From the NCBI RefSeq assembly GCF_030409325.1, contig NZ_JAUFPR010000008.1, forward strand, positions 1 through 64,000: a DNA stretch of 64,000 nt. The letters are read 5' to 3'. The stretch comes from Mucilaginibacter aquaedulcis (GTDB lineage: Bacteria > Bacteroidota > Bacteroidia > Sphingobacteriales > Sphingobacteriaceae). The translations under genes and the position numbers were made by a program. Shown in pieces: positions 17,924 to 25,453 of this stretch. Position 1 is the first letter of the stretch; each line of letters starts with the position of its first letter. Under the pieces are notes generated by a model. The model ran no database searches. It saw only the letters and a program-made list of their open reading frames with translations, and was not told where the DNA came from.

Positions 17924-18254
17924 GTAACTCTGTTAATAGTTTATTATCAATAGCCCTTGCTAATGCTTTTGTGTTTTCGTCAATATTTACGTTAATCTCA
18001 AGAAAAACATCTGAATGACTAAGGGTTATGAATAAATCAAAATAATGGTTTACTTCTTTATAAGTCACATTTATAGTAGCATCAATAGCCAATATGGGAT
18101 AAATTATTGAGGCGGCTGAATCATTACTTACAAAAAGTATTAAGTAATGTGTACCATTGGGTTGGTTTGTTATTTTAAACCCCGTAAAAGAAAAATCTAT
18201 TTTGGTCATTGTGGTTTTTGGTTTCAGACTTACAATGTAAGTGTTATAACCCAA
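17856..18254 (-). CDS. hypothetical protein, up to 132 residues
   Basis: The product was not recognised. It is beta-strand-like in composition (alternating hydrophobic residues, for example THYLILFVSN and FDLFITLSHSDVFLEINVNI) and resembles SecB-like or small interaction folds only vaguely. A second start at 18209 (MTKIDFSFTGF) is equally plausible and would give 117 residues. It faces the 17621 gene tail to tail. AT-rich base use matches the accessory patch. Confidence 0.5.
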   Translation of the reverse strand: MGYNTYIVSLKPKTTMTKIDFSFTGFKITNQPNGTHYLILFVSNDSAASIIYPILAIDATINVTYKEVNHYFDLFITLSHSDVFLEINVNIDENTKALARAIDNKLLTELLISYPSKGENHIWETSIQLLHS

Positions 18255-18285
18255 TTACCAATGTTAATTTATCATTTTAACTGGC

Positions 18286-18293
18286 TACCTTTG
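18286..18293 (+). promoter_or_regulatory. -7 box for small ORF at 18298
   Basis: TACCTTTG is an exact consensus match only 4 bases before the ATG, implying a leaderless or nearly leaderless message. Confidence 0.5.
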
Positions 18294-18297
18294 TAGT

Positions 18298-18417
18298 ATG
18301 AGTAAGAAAAAAGAGCAAAAGGTTAAGCCTAAAGAACAGCCTAACCCAAATCATAAAGAGGATTTTCTAAGTGTGTTAACTAAAGCTGTACAGCCTAAAC
18401 AACACGGCTTAAAATAG
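18298..18417 (+). CDS. 39-residue basic small protein
   Basis: The frame encodes a Lys/Gln/Pro-rich peptide starting MSKKKEQKVKPKEQPNPNH and continuing KEDFLSVLTKAV, with a charged, probably disordered first half and a short amphipathic segment. The perfect -7 box 4 bases upstream is the main support. The end overlaps the 3' end of the transposase gene by 23 bases on the opposite strand. Function unknown. Confidence 0.5.
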   Translation: MSKKKEQKVKPKEQPNPNHKEDFLSVLTKAVQPKQHGLK

Positions 18418-19285
18418 TGTGAAACATTTCCTGTCCTTTTGACCTATGAATGTATTTAAACGTACATTCATCAACATATTTTTTCATGTGTTTACGGCTA
18501 ACATGAATGTGTGTTCCCTTAATAGTTCTCTTTAAGTGGCTAAAATATCCCTCAACTGTATTCGTGTGCATCTTACCAATTACATATTCATCCTGTTCGT
18601 GGTTTACCACACTATGTTCAAATGATGTATCAAGCCCTTTATAGCCTCTGTGCCCATCTGTAATTACAACACTGCCACCTTTTACATTATCGTTTATGAT
18701 AGGCTTTAAAACCGCTCCTGTTGCTTTGGGTATTATTTGTGTCCTGATGTTGCCGTCACGCTCTAACATAGCCATAACAGCTACTTTAGGGGAGTTAACA
18801 CCTTTACCATTTTGGTTAACTGCTTCCCTTACCTTTTTATGTTTATTCTGTGCTTTACCGCCAATATAGGTTTCATCAACCTCAACAACACCGCTTAACA
18901 TTCCCTCTAAACCTCCATTAGCCATTAACAAGCGTATTTGATGCCCCATACGCCACGCGCATTTATAAGTTACACCTAATTGCCTTTGTATCTCTTTACC
19001 GCTTACACCATTGCGTGTTGAAGTCATTAAGTAAATCACATAGAACCAATCAACCAAAGATGTTTTAGTCTTTTCAAACACTGTTCCGGCTGTTGGATAT
19101 AATTGGTATTGGCAATCCTTATCAGAGCATTGATAACAACGTCTGCCTACAATTCTTTTAAATGTGGTTTGCTGACTACATTGAGGGCAACAAGGCATTT
19201 TAGCAAATCTCAACTTAAATATCATATCCAAACAAACATCATCATTTGGGTAATCTTTGCGGAATTTATTGATAGTATATTTCAT
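18395..19285 (-). mobile_element. IS1595-family transposase gene
   Basis: The 296-residue protein has an N-terminal zinc ribbon (CPQCSQQT ... CYQCSDKDC) and a DDE domain with VEVDETYIGGK, VVITDGHRGYKG and NTVEGYFSHLKR, the hallmarks of IS1595 transposases. The frame is intact. No convincing terminal inverted repeats or target duplication were found by eye on either side, so the ends of the element are not defined. The four flanking small genes could be passengers or neighbours. Confidence 0.85.
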
Positions 19286-19328
19286 GGCATTAGGTATATT
19301 TAAATATTATAAACTAAATCTTATCAAA

Positions 19329-19643
19329 ATGAGCAATTACGAAACAATCAAGAGTGCTATTGAAAACAAACATCAAATTCATGCTATCTATCAGGGACAT
19401 TTAAGATTAATGTGTCCTCATTGTTTGGGCACTAAAGCAGGAGTTCAACAAGCTTTATTTTATCAGTTTGGAGGTTCATCAAGCAAGGGAGCAATTATCC
19501 CTGACAGCCCTCAAAATTGGCGTTGTATTCCTATAGACACTCTTGAAATTGTTGATGTGGTTAGTGATACGTGGCATACATGTGGTAACCATTCAACACC
19601 AAGTAAGTGTATTGATGATAAACACATAGAAGTTTGTTATTAA
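19329..19643 (+). CDS. hypothetical 104-residue protein, possibly WYL-like
   Basis: From the ATG at 19329 the product contains IHAIYQGHLRLMCPHCLGTK, ALFYQFGGSSSKG and NWRCIPIDTL. This layout (basic HxR-CPH-LG, YQFGG, W+CI) recalls stand-alone SH3-like domains similar to the WYL domain seen as small orphan proteins; that is recollection, not a confirmed match. The frame also reads back to 19257, but that part is AT-rich and unlike protein. It ends 4 bases into the convergent gene at 19640. Confidence 0.55.
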   Translation: MSNYETIKSAIENKHQIHAIYQGHLRLMCPHCLGTKAGVQQALFYQFGGSSSKGAIIPDSPQNWRCIPIDTLEIVDVVSDTWHTCGNHSTPSKCIDDKHIEVCY

Positions 19644-19837
19644 CGCTTATTATCTGCGTTCCATTCTTTCAGCATATTAAGTATTTGGTCGGAGGGCAAA
19701 GTGTCCCCCCATGAACCTATAATGCTTAATAAATCTGATTTTGCACCTAAGGTGTGCATTGCATAAGCAATTTCATTACTGATTAAAATTGTCATGGGGG
19801 ATAATACTTCTACTTCATTACTAATTGATGCTAACAT
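19640..19837 (-). CDS. hypothetical 65-residue protein
   Basis: The small frame reads MLASISNEVEVLSPMTILI... and ends GSWGDTLPSDQILNMLKEWN plus a basic tail. It looks like a compact helical protein. It overlaps the previous gene tail to tail by 4 bases, a typical arrangement for real genes. Function unknown. Confidence 0.4.
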   Translation of the reverse strand: MLASISNEVEVLSPMTILISNEIAYAMHTLGAKSDLLSIIGSWGDTLPSDQILNMLKEWNADNKR

Positions 19838-19901
19838 AATCTATCATTTCCCCTCATAAGCATTAACTCCATTGTTATACTGCCCTAAAGGGATAATAGC
19901 C

Positions 19902-19932
19902 AGATTTCTCCTCGTTTCTCGACGAAATGACA
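19902..19932. repeat. interspersed repeat fragment
   Basis: AGATTTCTCCTCGTTTCTCG followed by ACGAAATGACA looks like a short interspersed repeat unit with inner palindromy (CGTTTCTCGACG). It marks the right edge of the AT-rich accessory patch. Confidence 0.4.
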
Positions 19933-19958
19933 ATATTTATTAAGAAAAAACGGCTTTT

Positions 19959-21443
19959 TTACTTTTTCCACTCGTTATCAACCATTCGCCAGATGTTAAG
20001 CGGGTTGTTGTTTTGCAGGGCCAATGGTAACAAGCTCTCAGGCCAGTTCTGATAACATACCGGGCGTACCCATCGTTTTACAGCATTTATGCCAACTGCG
20101 GTAAAACGACTATCGGTAGTGGCAGGGTAGGGGCCGCCGTGAACCATGCTGGCACAAACCTCAACACCGGTTGGTGCGCCGTTGAATAGTATGCGGCCAG
20201 CCATTGATGGTAACAGATCAACCAGTTGGGCGTGATTTTCCAGATCATGAACGGTACCCATCACTGTGGTGGTAAGCTGACCCGATACCGATTTCAAAAC
20301 TGTTATTAGTTCCTGTTCATCCTTACAGCTAACCATTAAAGAGTACGGCCCGAAAACCTCCTCGTGCAATATGGGGTTGGCTAAAAATGTTTGTCCGCTC
20401 ACTTGGGCTATAATAGGTCTGGCTTCTATATCATTTATGGGGGTGCTAACTTGCTCAACTACGGTAACCCCATCTTGCTCCAGTGCATCATGGCTCTTTT
20501 TTTCATAGGCCGCGTGGATACCTGCATGCAGCATTTTGGCTGGCTGCACTTCTTTAATGCGGTTGCTTAAATGATCAAGAAAAGTATGTAATGCAGGGCT
20601 TTCTACAGCCAGCATCAAACCAGGGTTGGTGCAAAACTGGCCCATACCCAGGGTAATGGAATTTGCATATTGCGTAGCCAGATCGGCTGAACTATTTTGC
20701 AGCGTTTCAGGTAAAAAGATAACCGGGTTTATGCTGCCCATTTCCGAAAAAACGGGTATCGGATTTTTTCTTTGTGTAGAATAATCAACCAAAGCCTTAC
20801 CACCCGCGGTTGATCCTGTAAAACCTACAGCGGCCGTATGTTCTGCCTGTACCAGTGCTTTACCGCTTTCAAAAGATGTGCCGTGTACATGTTGAAAAAC
20901 ATCATCGGGCATATTACAGCTGCTTATTGCTTTTTTGATGGCCTGGTAAACCATTTCTGATGTTTGGGCGTGGGCCGGATGTGCCTTAACAACAACTGAA
21001 CAACCTGCTGCAAGCGCGCTGGCAGTATCGCCACCGGCGGTTGAATAAGCAAACGGAAAATTACTTGCCCCGAAAACAACAACCGGCCCCAGGGGGATAA
21101 GCATTTTCCTGAGATCGGGTTTTGGAATCGGGGTGCGTTCGGGTATAGCTGTATCAATGGTAGCCTCAACCCAGCTGCCTTCACGAAGCATGTTGGCAAA
21201 CATACGAAGCTGACCGGTTGTACGGGCGCGTTCGCCAGTCAAGCGGGCAATAGGCAGATTAGTTTCTTCGGAGGCTTTTTGTATAAGGGTATCGCCCAAT
21301 GCTTCAATTTCATTGGCTATGGTATCCAGAAAAATGCTCTTCTCTTCAATGCTCTTTTTTTGAAAAGCTTTAAACGCTGTGTGAGAGCGCTGCATTACCT
21401 GGTTTATTTCCTGAACGCTGATTTCTTTAAATGAGTTGGTCAT
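19959..21443 (-). CDS. aldehyde dehydrogenase, 2,5-dioxovalerate (alpha-ketoglutarate semialdehyde) type
   Basis: The 494-residue ALDH has the catalytic Glu in FSEMGSINPV and nucleophilic Cys in GQFCTNPGLML. The GPVVVFGASNFPFAYSTAGG segment and the C-terminal VHGGPYPATTDSRFT are specific to the NADP-dependent ketoglutarate semialdehyde dehydrogenase group. That enzyme makes 2-oxoglutarate in non-phosphorylating pentose, sugar-acid or hydroxyproline breakdown. No other genes of such a pathway are adjacent. It is a single-gene unit with its own promoter region. Confidence 0.88.
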   Translation of the reverse strand: MTNSFKEISVQEINQVMQRSHTAFKAFQKKSIEEKSIFLDTIANEIEALGDTLIQKASEETNLPIARLTGERARTTGQLRMFANMLREGSWVEATIDTAIPERTPIPKPDLRKMLIPLGPVVVFGASNFPFAYSTAGGDTASALAAGCSVVVKAHPAHAQTSEMVYQAIKKAISSCNMPDDVFQHVHGTSFESGKALVQAEHTAAVGFTGSTAGGKALVDYSTQRKNPIPVFSEMGSINPVIFLPETLQNSSADLATQYANSITLGMGQFCTNPGLMLAVESPALHTFLDHLSNRIKEVQPAKMLHAGIHAAYEKKSHDALEQDGVTVVEQVSTPINDIEARPIIAQVSGQTFLANPILHEEVFGPYSLMVSCKDEQELITVLKSVSGQLTTTVMGTVHDLENHAQLVDLLPSMAGRILFNGAPTGVEVCASMVHGGPYPATTDSRFTAVGINAVKRWVRPVCYQNWPESLLPLALQNNNPLNIWRMVDNEWKK

Positions 21444-21468
21444 GGCAGATGTTGAAAGATGTTTATAG

Positions 21469-21505
21469 ATAACACATCCAAGTGTTATTTATTTTAACAA
21501 ATATA
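21469..21505 (-). promoter_or_regulatory. operator-like inverted repeat and -7 box of the dehydrogenase
   Basis: ATAACAC-N6-GTGTTAT (21469-21488) is a perfect inverted repeat 25 bases before the start codon. On the minus strand TATATTTG (21498-21505) is a -7 box just upstream of it. An inverted repeat downstream of the promoter suggests repression. The rest of 21506-21864 is AT-rich and shows nothing clear. Confidence 0.4.
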
Positions 21506-21864
21506 TTTAAACAGGGTTCAATATAATTCATAAATACTATCCTTTAATGCTATGATTTTAACATGAATTGGATCATGAATCGATAGATACCTTTTGGACT
21601 TTGAATTTAATTAATATTTAAATAGATTGATATGTGATAAAATAGCTTATCTTTAAGAAATTCCTCTTCGCTGCTGCATAATTTCTTATAAATTACCGAT
21701 TCTGATATGATGGTAATTAAGCTTTGCAAATACAAATATATCAGCCTGATTATATATATCTATGAAAACTGGCATCAGGTTTTATAGATATTAATTTTTA
21801 GTTAATTGACTTCATGTGCAAAGAGGGTGGTGGCCAGAAACAATTCATCAATAAACAATAAATT

Positions 21865-22191
21865 ATGATAATGGATAAGCAAGTAATTGAAAGTCAGGTT
21901 CGCATGTATATGTTTGATTTGCTCAATACGGCAAAAGAGCATGGTTTTAAAGGAGAGGATAGCTGGGAGCTGAGTATGGTTACCAATTCTGAAAGAATAA
22001 AGATTCAGAAGGATTATTATCCCACCCTTGCCGCTAAAATAGTTCCGGAGATATTGTTGCAGGTATTACACACTATCAGAACAAGGCTTAATCAATCAAA
22101 CAAAGGAGAGCAAAAGCCTGATGATCGTAATGCTTTAAATGAAGATTTGAACTATTTAGTTGCCTTTAACCCGAAAAGGCCGCGTAGTTAG
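21865..22191 (+). CDS. hypothetical protein, 106-108 residues
   Basis: Two starts are possible (21865 and 21871, MDKQVIESQ). The product is a soluble, helical-looking protein with a middle segment reading TNSERIKIQKDYYPTLAAKIVPEILLQVLHTI and a basic C-terminus. No family was recognised. It stands alone between the dehydrogenase and a GntR regulator. Confidence 0.5.
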   Translation: MIMDKQVIESQVRMYMFDLLNTAKEHGFKGEDSWELSMVTNSERIKIQKDYYPTLAAKIVPEILLQVLHTIRTRLNQSNKGEQKPDDRNALNEDLNYLVAFNPKRPRS

Positions 22192-22353
22192 CAAAAGGCA
22201 CTATTTGAATTTTTCCTGACAGATAGATAAAGATCAATTTGAGGTGTTGAACTGTGTTTAAAAACAGCTATTTTATTGGGAGCATGTTTTGAAAATTTAA
22301 TTTGATGAGTCAGGCATCAAATTAAATAGCGATTCAGGTATATGAGGCTTTAC

Positions 22354-23082
22354 TTATCGGGTGCTTTCTACCGTGTATACAAAGCTATCGGCCTTATAGT
22401 AACCGAGGTTATATTCAATCGGCCTTTCGCCCTGGTCAAAAACAAATCTTTTGCGAAGCAATACGGCGCTGCCAACACCTATTCTTAATTTATCGGCAAT
22501 AAAAGTACTGGCGGCTTTGGCGCTGATCTCTTCTTTTGATAAGGTAGCAATTACAGAGTGTTCCTGCTCAAGCATTTCGTACAGGGGCTTTTTAAAATCC
22601 TCATCGCCGGTAAGGCCGACGCGGGGATGAAAGTAAGATGCAAAATATACAAAAGGCTCATCTGAACGGCCCCTGACACGTTCCATCTTGAGTATCTTCT
22701 TGTCGGTTTTTATTTCAAAAAATTTGGCCAGCATTTCATCCGGATAAACCCAGGTTACATGCAATTCAAAGTTTTTGATGGGGATTCCCCTGAGTGCCAT
22801 CTCCTGCGAAAAGCTAAGCCAGTTATTTGATTTGGAGCTTACAGCAGCCTGGGCCACCTTGGTGCCGAATCTTTTTTTACGAACCAGTAATCCTTCAAAT
22901 ACCAGTTTGTTGATAGCCTGCCTTAAAGTTGTGCGTGATATGGCCAGTTTTTTAGCGAGATCAACCTCGTTTGGTAGTAGTTTTCCTTCCTGGTAATCGT
23001 CCTCTGCTATTAACTTTCTTAAAAGGGCTTCAGCCTGTATGTGTAAAGGAATAGGGCTTTTATGATCTATAGCGTATTTCAT
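22354..23082 (-). CDS. GntR-family regulator with UTRA ligand domain (HutC subfamily)
   Basis: The N-terminal winged helix (residues ~8-76: PIPLHIQAEALLRKLI, LPNEVDLAKKLAISRTTLRQA) is followed by a UTRA sensor domain (from about 90, ending with a strand-rich RKRFVFDQGERPIEYNLGYY). Such proteins usually repress sugar or amino-acid genes and are released by a small ligand. It is divergent from the ManA-like gene across a 270-base region that holds repeated TGTACA/TTTGTAC sites, so that gene is the probable target. Confidence 0.88.
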   Translation of the reverse strand: MKYAIDHKSPIPLHIQAEALLRKLIAEDDYQEGKLLPNEVDLAKKLAISRTTLRQAINKLVFEGLLVRKKRFGTKVAQAAVSSKSNNWLSFSQEMALRGIPIKNFELHVTWVYPDEMLAKFFEIKTDKKILKMERVRGRSDEPFVYFASYFHPRVGLTGDEDFKKPLYEMLEQEHSVIATLSKEEISAKAASTFIADKLRIGVGSAVLLRKRFVFDQGERPIEYNLGYYKADSFVYTVESTR

Positions 23083-23178
23083 TTATGGGTGTAAATTACA
23101 ATAATAACTATTTTAATTTGTAAGTGTATTTGTTACTACATAGAGACGCATTGAAATAGCTTTTATTATTGACTGCCT

Positions 23179-23280
23179 GTACATTTGATTAGAAAAATAA
23201 ATTAATTTGAAAACTGTCTGAATAGTTAAATTATTTATATGTTTGTACATAATAAATATCAAGCCAAATTATTTTTGTAC
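23179..23280 (+). promoter_or_regulatory. intergenic control region with repeated GTAC sites and -7 boxes
   Basis: TGTACA occurs at 23179-23184 and 23244-23249, and TTTTGTAC at 23273-23280; two TTTGTAC copies are 32 bases apart, about three helical turns. TATGTTTG (23238-23245) and TATTTTTG (23270-23277) are both exact TAnnTTTG boxes for the + strand and overlap these sites. This fits GntR operators placed on the promoter. Binding is inferred. Confidence 0.45.
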
Positions 23281-23352
23281 TATTTTATAAAAAGGATATC
23301 CTATTGAATTTTTATAAATATAATTTAATATGTGCATACATTAATACAATAA

Positions 23353-25173
23353 ATGAATTTCAAACAATCTAATGCAAATAATTCCAGTCAGCAGGAAACT
23401 GACGGAGCTTTGTTTCGGAAAACCTCACAATATTTAATGCCCGTAAAATTGAACGGGACTGATACTGCACAGCACGAATACAATATTTATCCCGTGTCTT
23501 CTTTAGGAGCCGGCAAAATTTTTAACGGTTTTAGTTCATTGGCAGATTACATTGCCGGGCAAAAAACAGTTGTTATTGATGGCTATGCCGGTGTTTTCTG
23601 GAGCAGGATAATGACCGCGCTAAACGAATGGTTTACCGCAAAGGGCTTAACAATTAACTGGATTGAAACTTCGGCCTATCTGAAACCGACGGAAGAGGTT
23701 GAAAAATTAGTCAGTCCGTTTTTAGGCACCACCGATTCTGTTTGGGGTACTAAATGCACCTTGCAGCTTCATGACCTGTATATGGTGGATCAACTGGCCA
23801 AACAAATTCCGGATAACAGCTATAATATTAACATTGTAATTGGGCCTGGCGCGGCATTAAGCGGTTGGGATGCACCGTTGATTTATATTGATCTGCCTAA
23901 AAATGAGCTGCAGTTCAGGATGCGTGCAGGTTCCATTACCAACCTGGGCGCTGCCGGAGTTGAGGAGCCGTTTAACATGTATAAGCGTTTTTATTTTGTT
24001 GATTGGGTTTTGCTGAACGCTTATAAAAAACAAAATCTTGATAAAATAGCCATCATTGCCGATGGGCAGTGGCCCAATAATATTAACTGGATGCACGCCG
24101 CCGACTTTAAGGCTGGTTTAAACCATCTGAGTCAATCGGTATTCAGGGTTAGGCCTTGGTTTGAACCCGGAGCATGGGGCGGTCACTGGATTCGTGAGCG
24201 TATTAAAAACCTTAATAAGGATGTAGTTAACTACGCCTGGTCATTTGAGTTGATCGTGCCCGAAAATGGGCTGGTATTTGAAAGTGATAGCTACCTGCTT
24301 GAGGTATCATTTGATTTTCTGATGTTCCATAACCAGCAGCAGGTATTGGGTGCACATGCTGCCAGGTTTGGTGATGAGTTCCCTATCCGTTTTGATTTTC
24401 TGGATACGTTTGAAGGCGGAAACCTCTCTATTCAATGCCATCCCAAATTAAAATATATACAGGAAAACTTCGGCGAAACCATAACGCAAGACGAAACTTA
24501 TTACATATTGGATTGCCAGGATAAGGCCCAGGTATATCTCGGCTTTCAGGAGAGCATTGATCCGCAGGAGTTCAGAACAGCGCTGGAAAACAGCCAAACC
24601 GAAAGCAAAGAAATTGAGATAACCGATTATGTACAATCGCATACAGCCCAAAAGCATGATCTGTTCCTGATCCCTAACGGTACTGTACACAGTGCCGGAG
24701 CCAATAACCTGGTATTGGAGATCAGCGCTACACCGTACATATTTACCTTTAAAATGTATGATTGGCTACGGCTTGACCTTGATGGTAATCCGCGTCCTAT
24801 TAATATCGACCACGCCTTTAACAACCTTGATTTTGGCCGCAAAGGGCAAAAAGTACAGGATGAACTGATATCGAAACAAGCAGTTATTCAACAGGGCGAA
24901 GGCTGGCAGCTGGTTCATGTGCCAACTCACCAGGAACACTTTTACGATGTTCACCGAGTTGAGTTTGACAGCGAGATTACCATTGAAACCAATAACCTTT
25001 GCCATGTGATGATGCTGGTTGAAGGCGAGGCCGTGTCGGTTAAAACAGCTGATGGTACGGAGCAGGTTTTTGCGTATGCCGAAACATTTGTGGTGCCTGC
25101 CGCTGCAAAATCATACGTGTTAACCAATTTGGGTAAAGGTCGTGCAAAGGTTATTAAAGCATTTTTAAAATAA
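23353..25173 (+). CDS. class I mannose-6-phosphate isomerase-like protein with extra N-terminal domain
   Basis: The 606-residue protein has a C-terminal type I isomerase (cupin) part with the zinc-site motifs SIQCHPKLKYI, LFLIPNGTVHSAG and LVLEIS. The first ~280 residues are an additional domain: VVIDGYAGVFWSRIMTALN resembles a P-loop kinase start but lacks the GxxxxGKS residues. ManA interconverts mannose-6-P and fructose-6-P. The added domain, the divergent GntR gene and the lack of other mannose genes suggest a sugar-specific catabolic isomerase rather than housekeeping ManA. Confidence 0.8.
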   Translation: MNFKQSNANNSSQQETDGALFRKTSQYLMPVKLNGTDTAQHEYNIYPVSSLGAGKIFNGFSSLADYIAGQKTVVIDGYAGVFWSRIMTALNEWFTAKGLTINWIETSAYLKPTEEVEKLVSPFLGTTDSVWGTKCTLQLHDLYMVDQLAKQIPDNSYNINIVIGPGAALSGWDAPLIYIDLPKNELQFRMRAGSITNLGAAGVEEPFNMYKRFYFVDWVLLNAYKKQNLDKIAIIADGQWPNNINWMHAADFKAGLNHLSQSVFRVRPWFEPGAWGGHWIRERIKNLNKDVVNYAWSFELIVPENGLVFESDSYLLEVSFDFLMFHNQQQVLGAHAARFGDEFPIRFDFLDTFEGGNLSIQCHPKLKYIQENFGETITQDETYYILDCQDKAQVYLGFQESIDPQEFRTALENSQTESKEIEITDYVQSHTAQKHDLFLIPNGTVHSAGANNLVLEISATPYIFTFKMYDWLRLDLDGNPRPINIDHAFNNLDFGRKGQKVQDELISKQAVIQQGEGWQLVHVPTHQEHFYDVHRVEFDSEITIETNNLCHVMMLVEGEAVSVKTADGTEQVFAYAETFVVPAAAKSYVLTNLGKGRAKVIKAFLK

Positions 25174-25251
25174 TTTGATGGTTGCAGCAAGTGTAACCAG
25201 TTACTAAAGATAACGGCAGATTTAGGCCAATTTTTAAATTAGATTTGAGAG

Positions 25252-25285
25252 ACGTCGCTGGTAGGGATACTGCGACGTTTTTTTA
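25252..25285 (+). terminator. terminator after ManA-like gene
   Basis: ACGTCGC pairs with GCGACGT across a 13-base loop and runs into a stretch of seven T. Confidence 0.8.
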
Positions 25286-25453
25286 TTTGTAACGAATAAT
25301 GAAAAAGCTTGTAAGGATTGTTAATTATAGCCGACTAATGTTTAAAATATTTATTTTTATATAAAGGAACCAATTCTTCAACCGGGTTGGTTTTATTTTG
25401 GATATCGTTATATTAATTAGAACATATCGAATAGCAATTTACCTTACATCACT

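Noticed and set aside
17856..18254. Toxin-antitoxin pair with the gene at 17621
   Set aside because: The genes are convergent and overlap at their 3' ends, and neither shows a known toxin or antitoxin motif.
23353..24150. Active P-loop kinase domain at the N-terminus of the ManA-like protein
   Set aside because: The expected Gly-Lys-Ser/Thr of a Walker A motif is absent, so only fold-level similarity can be suggested.
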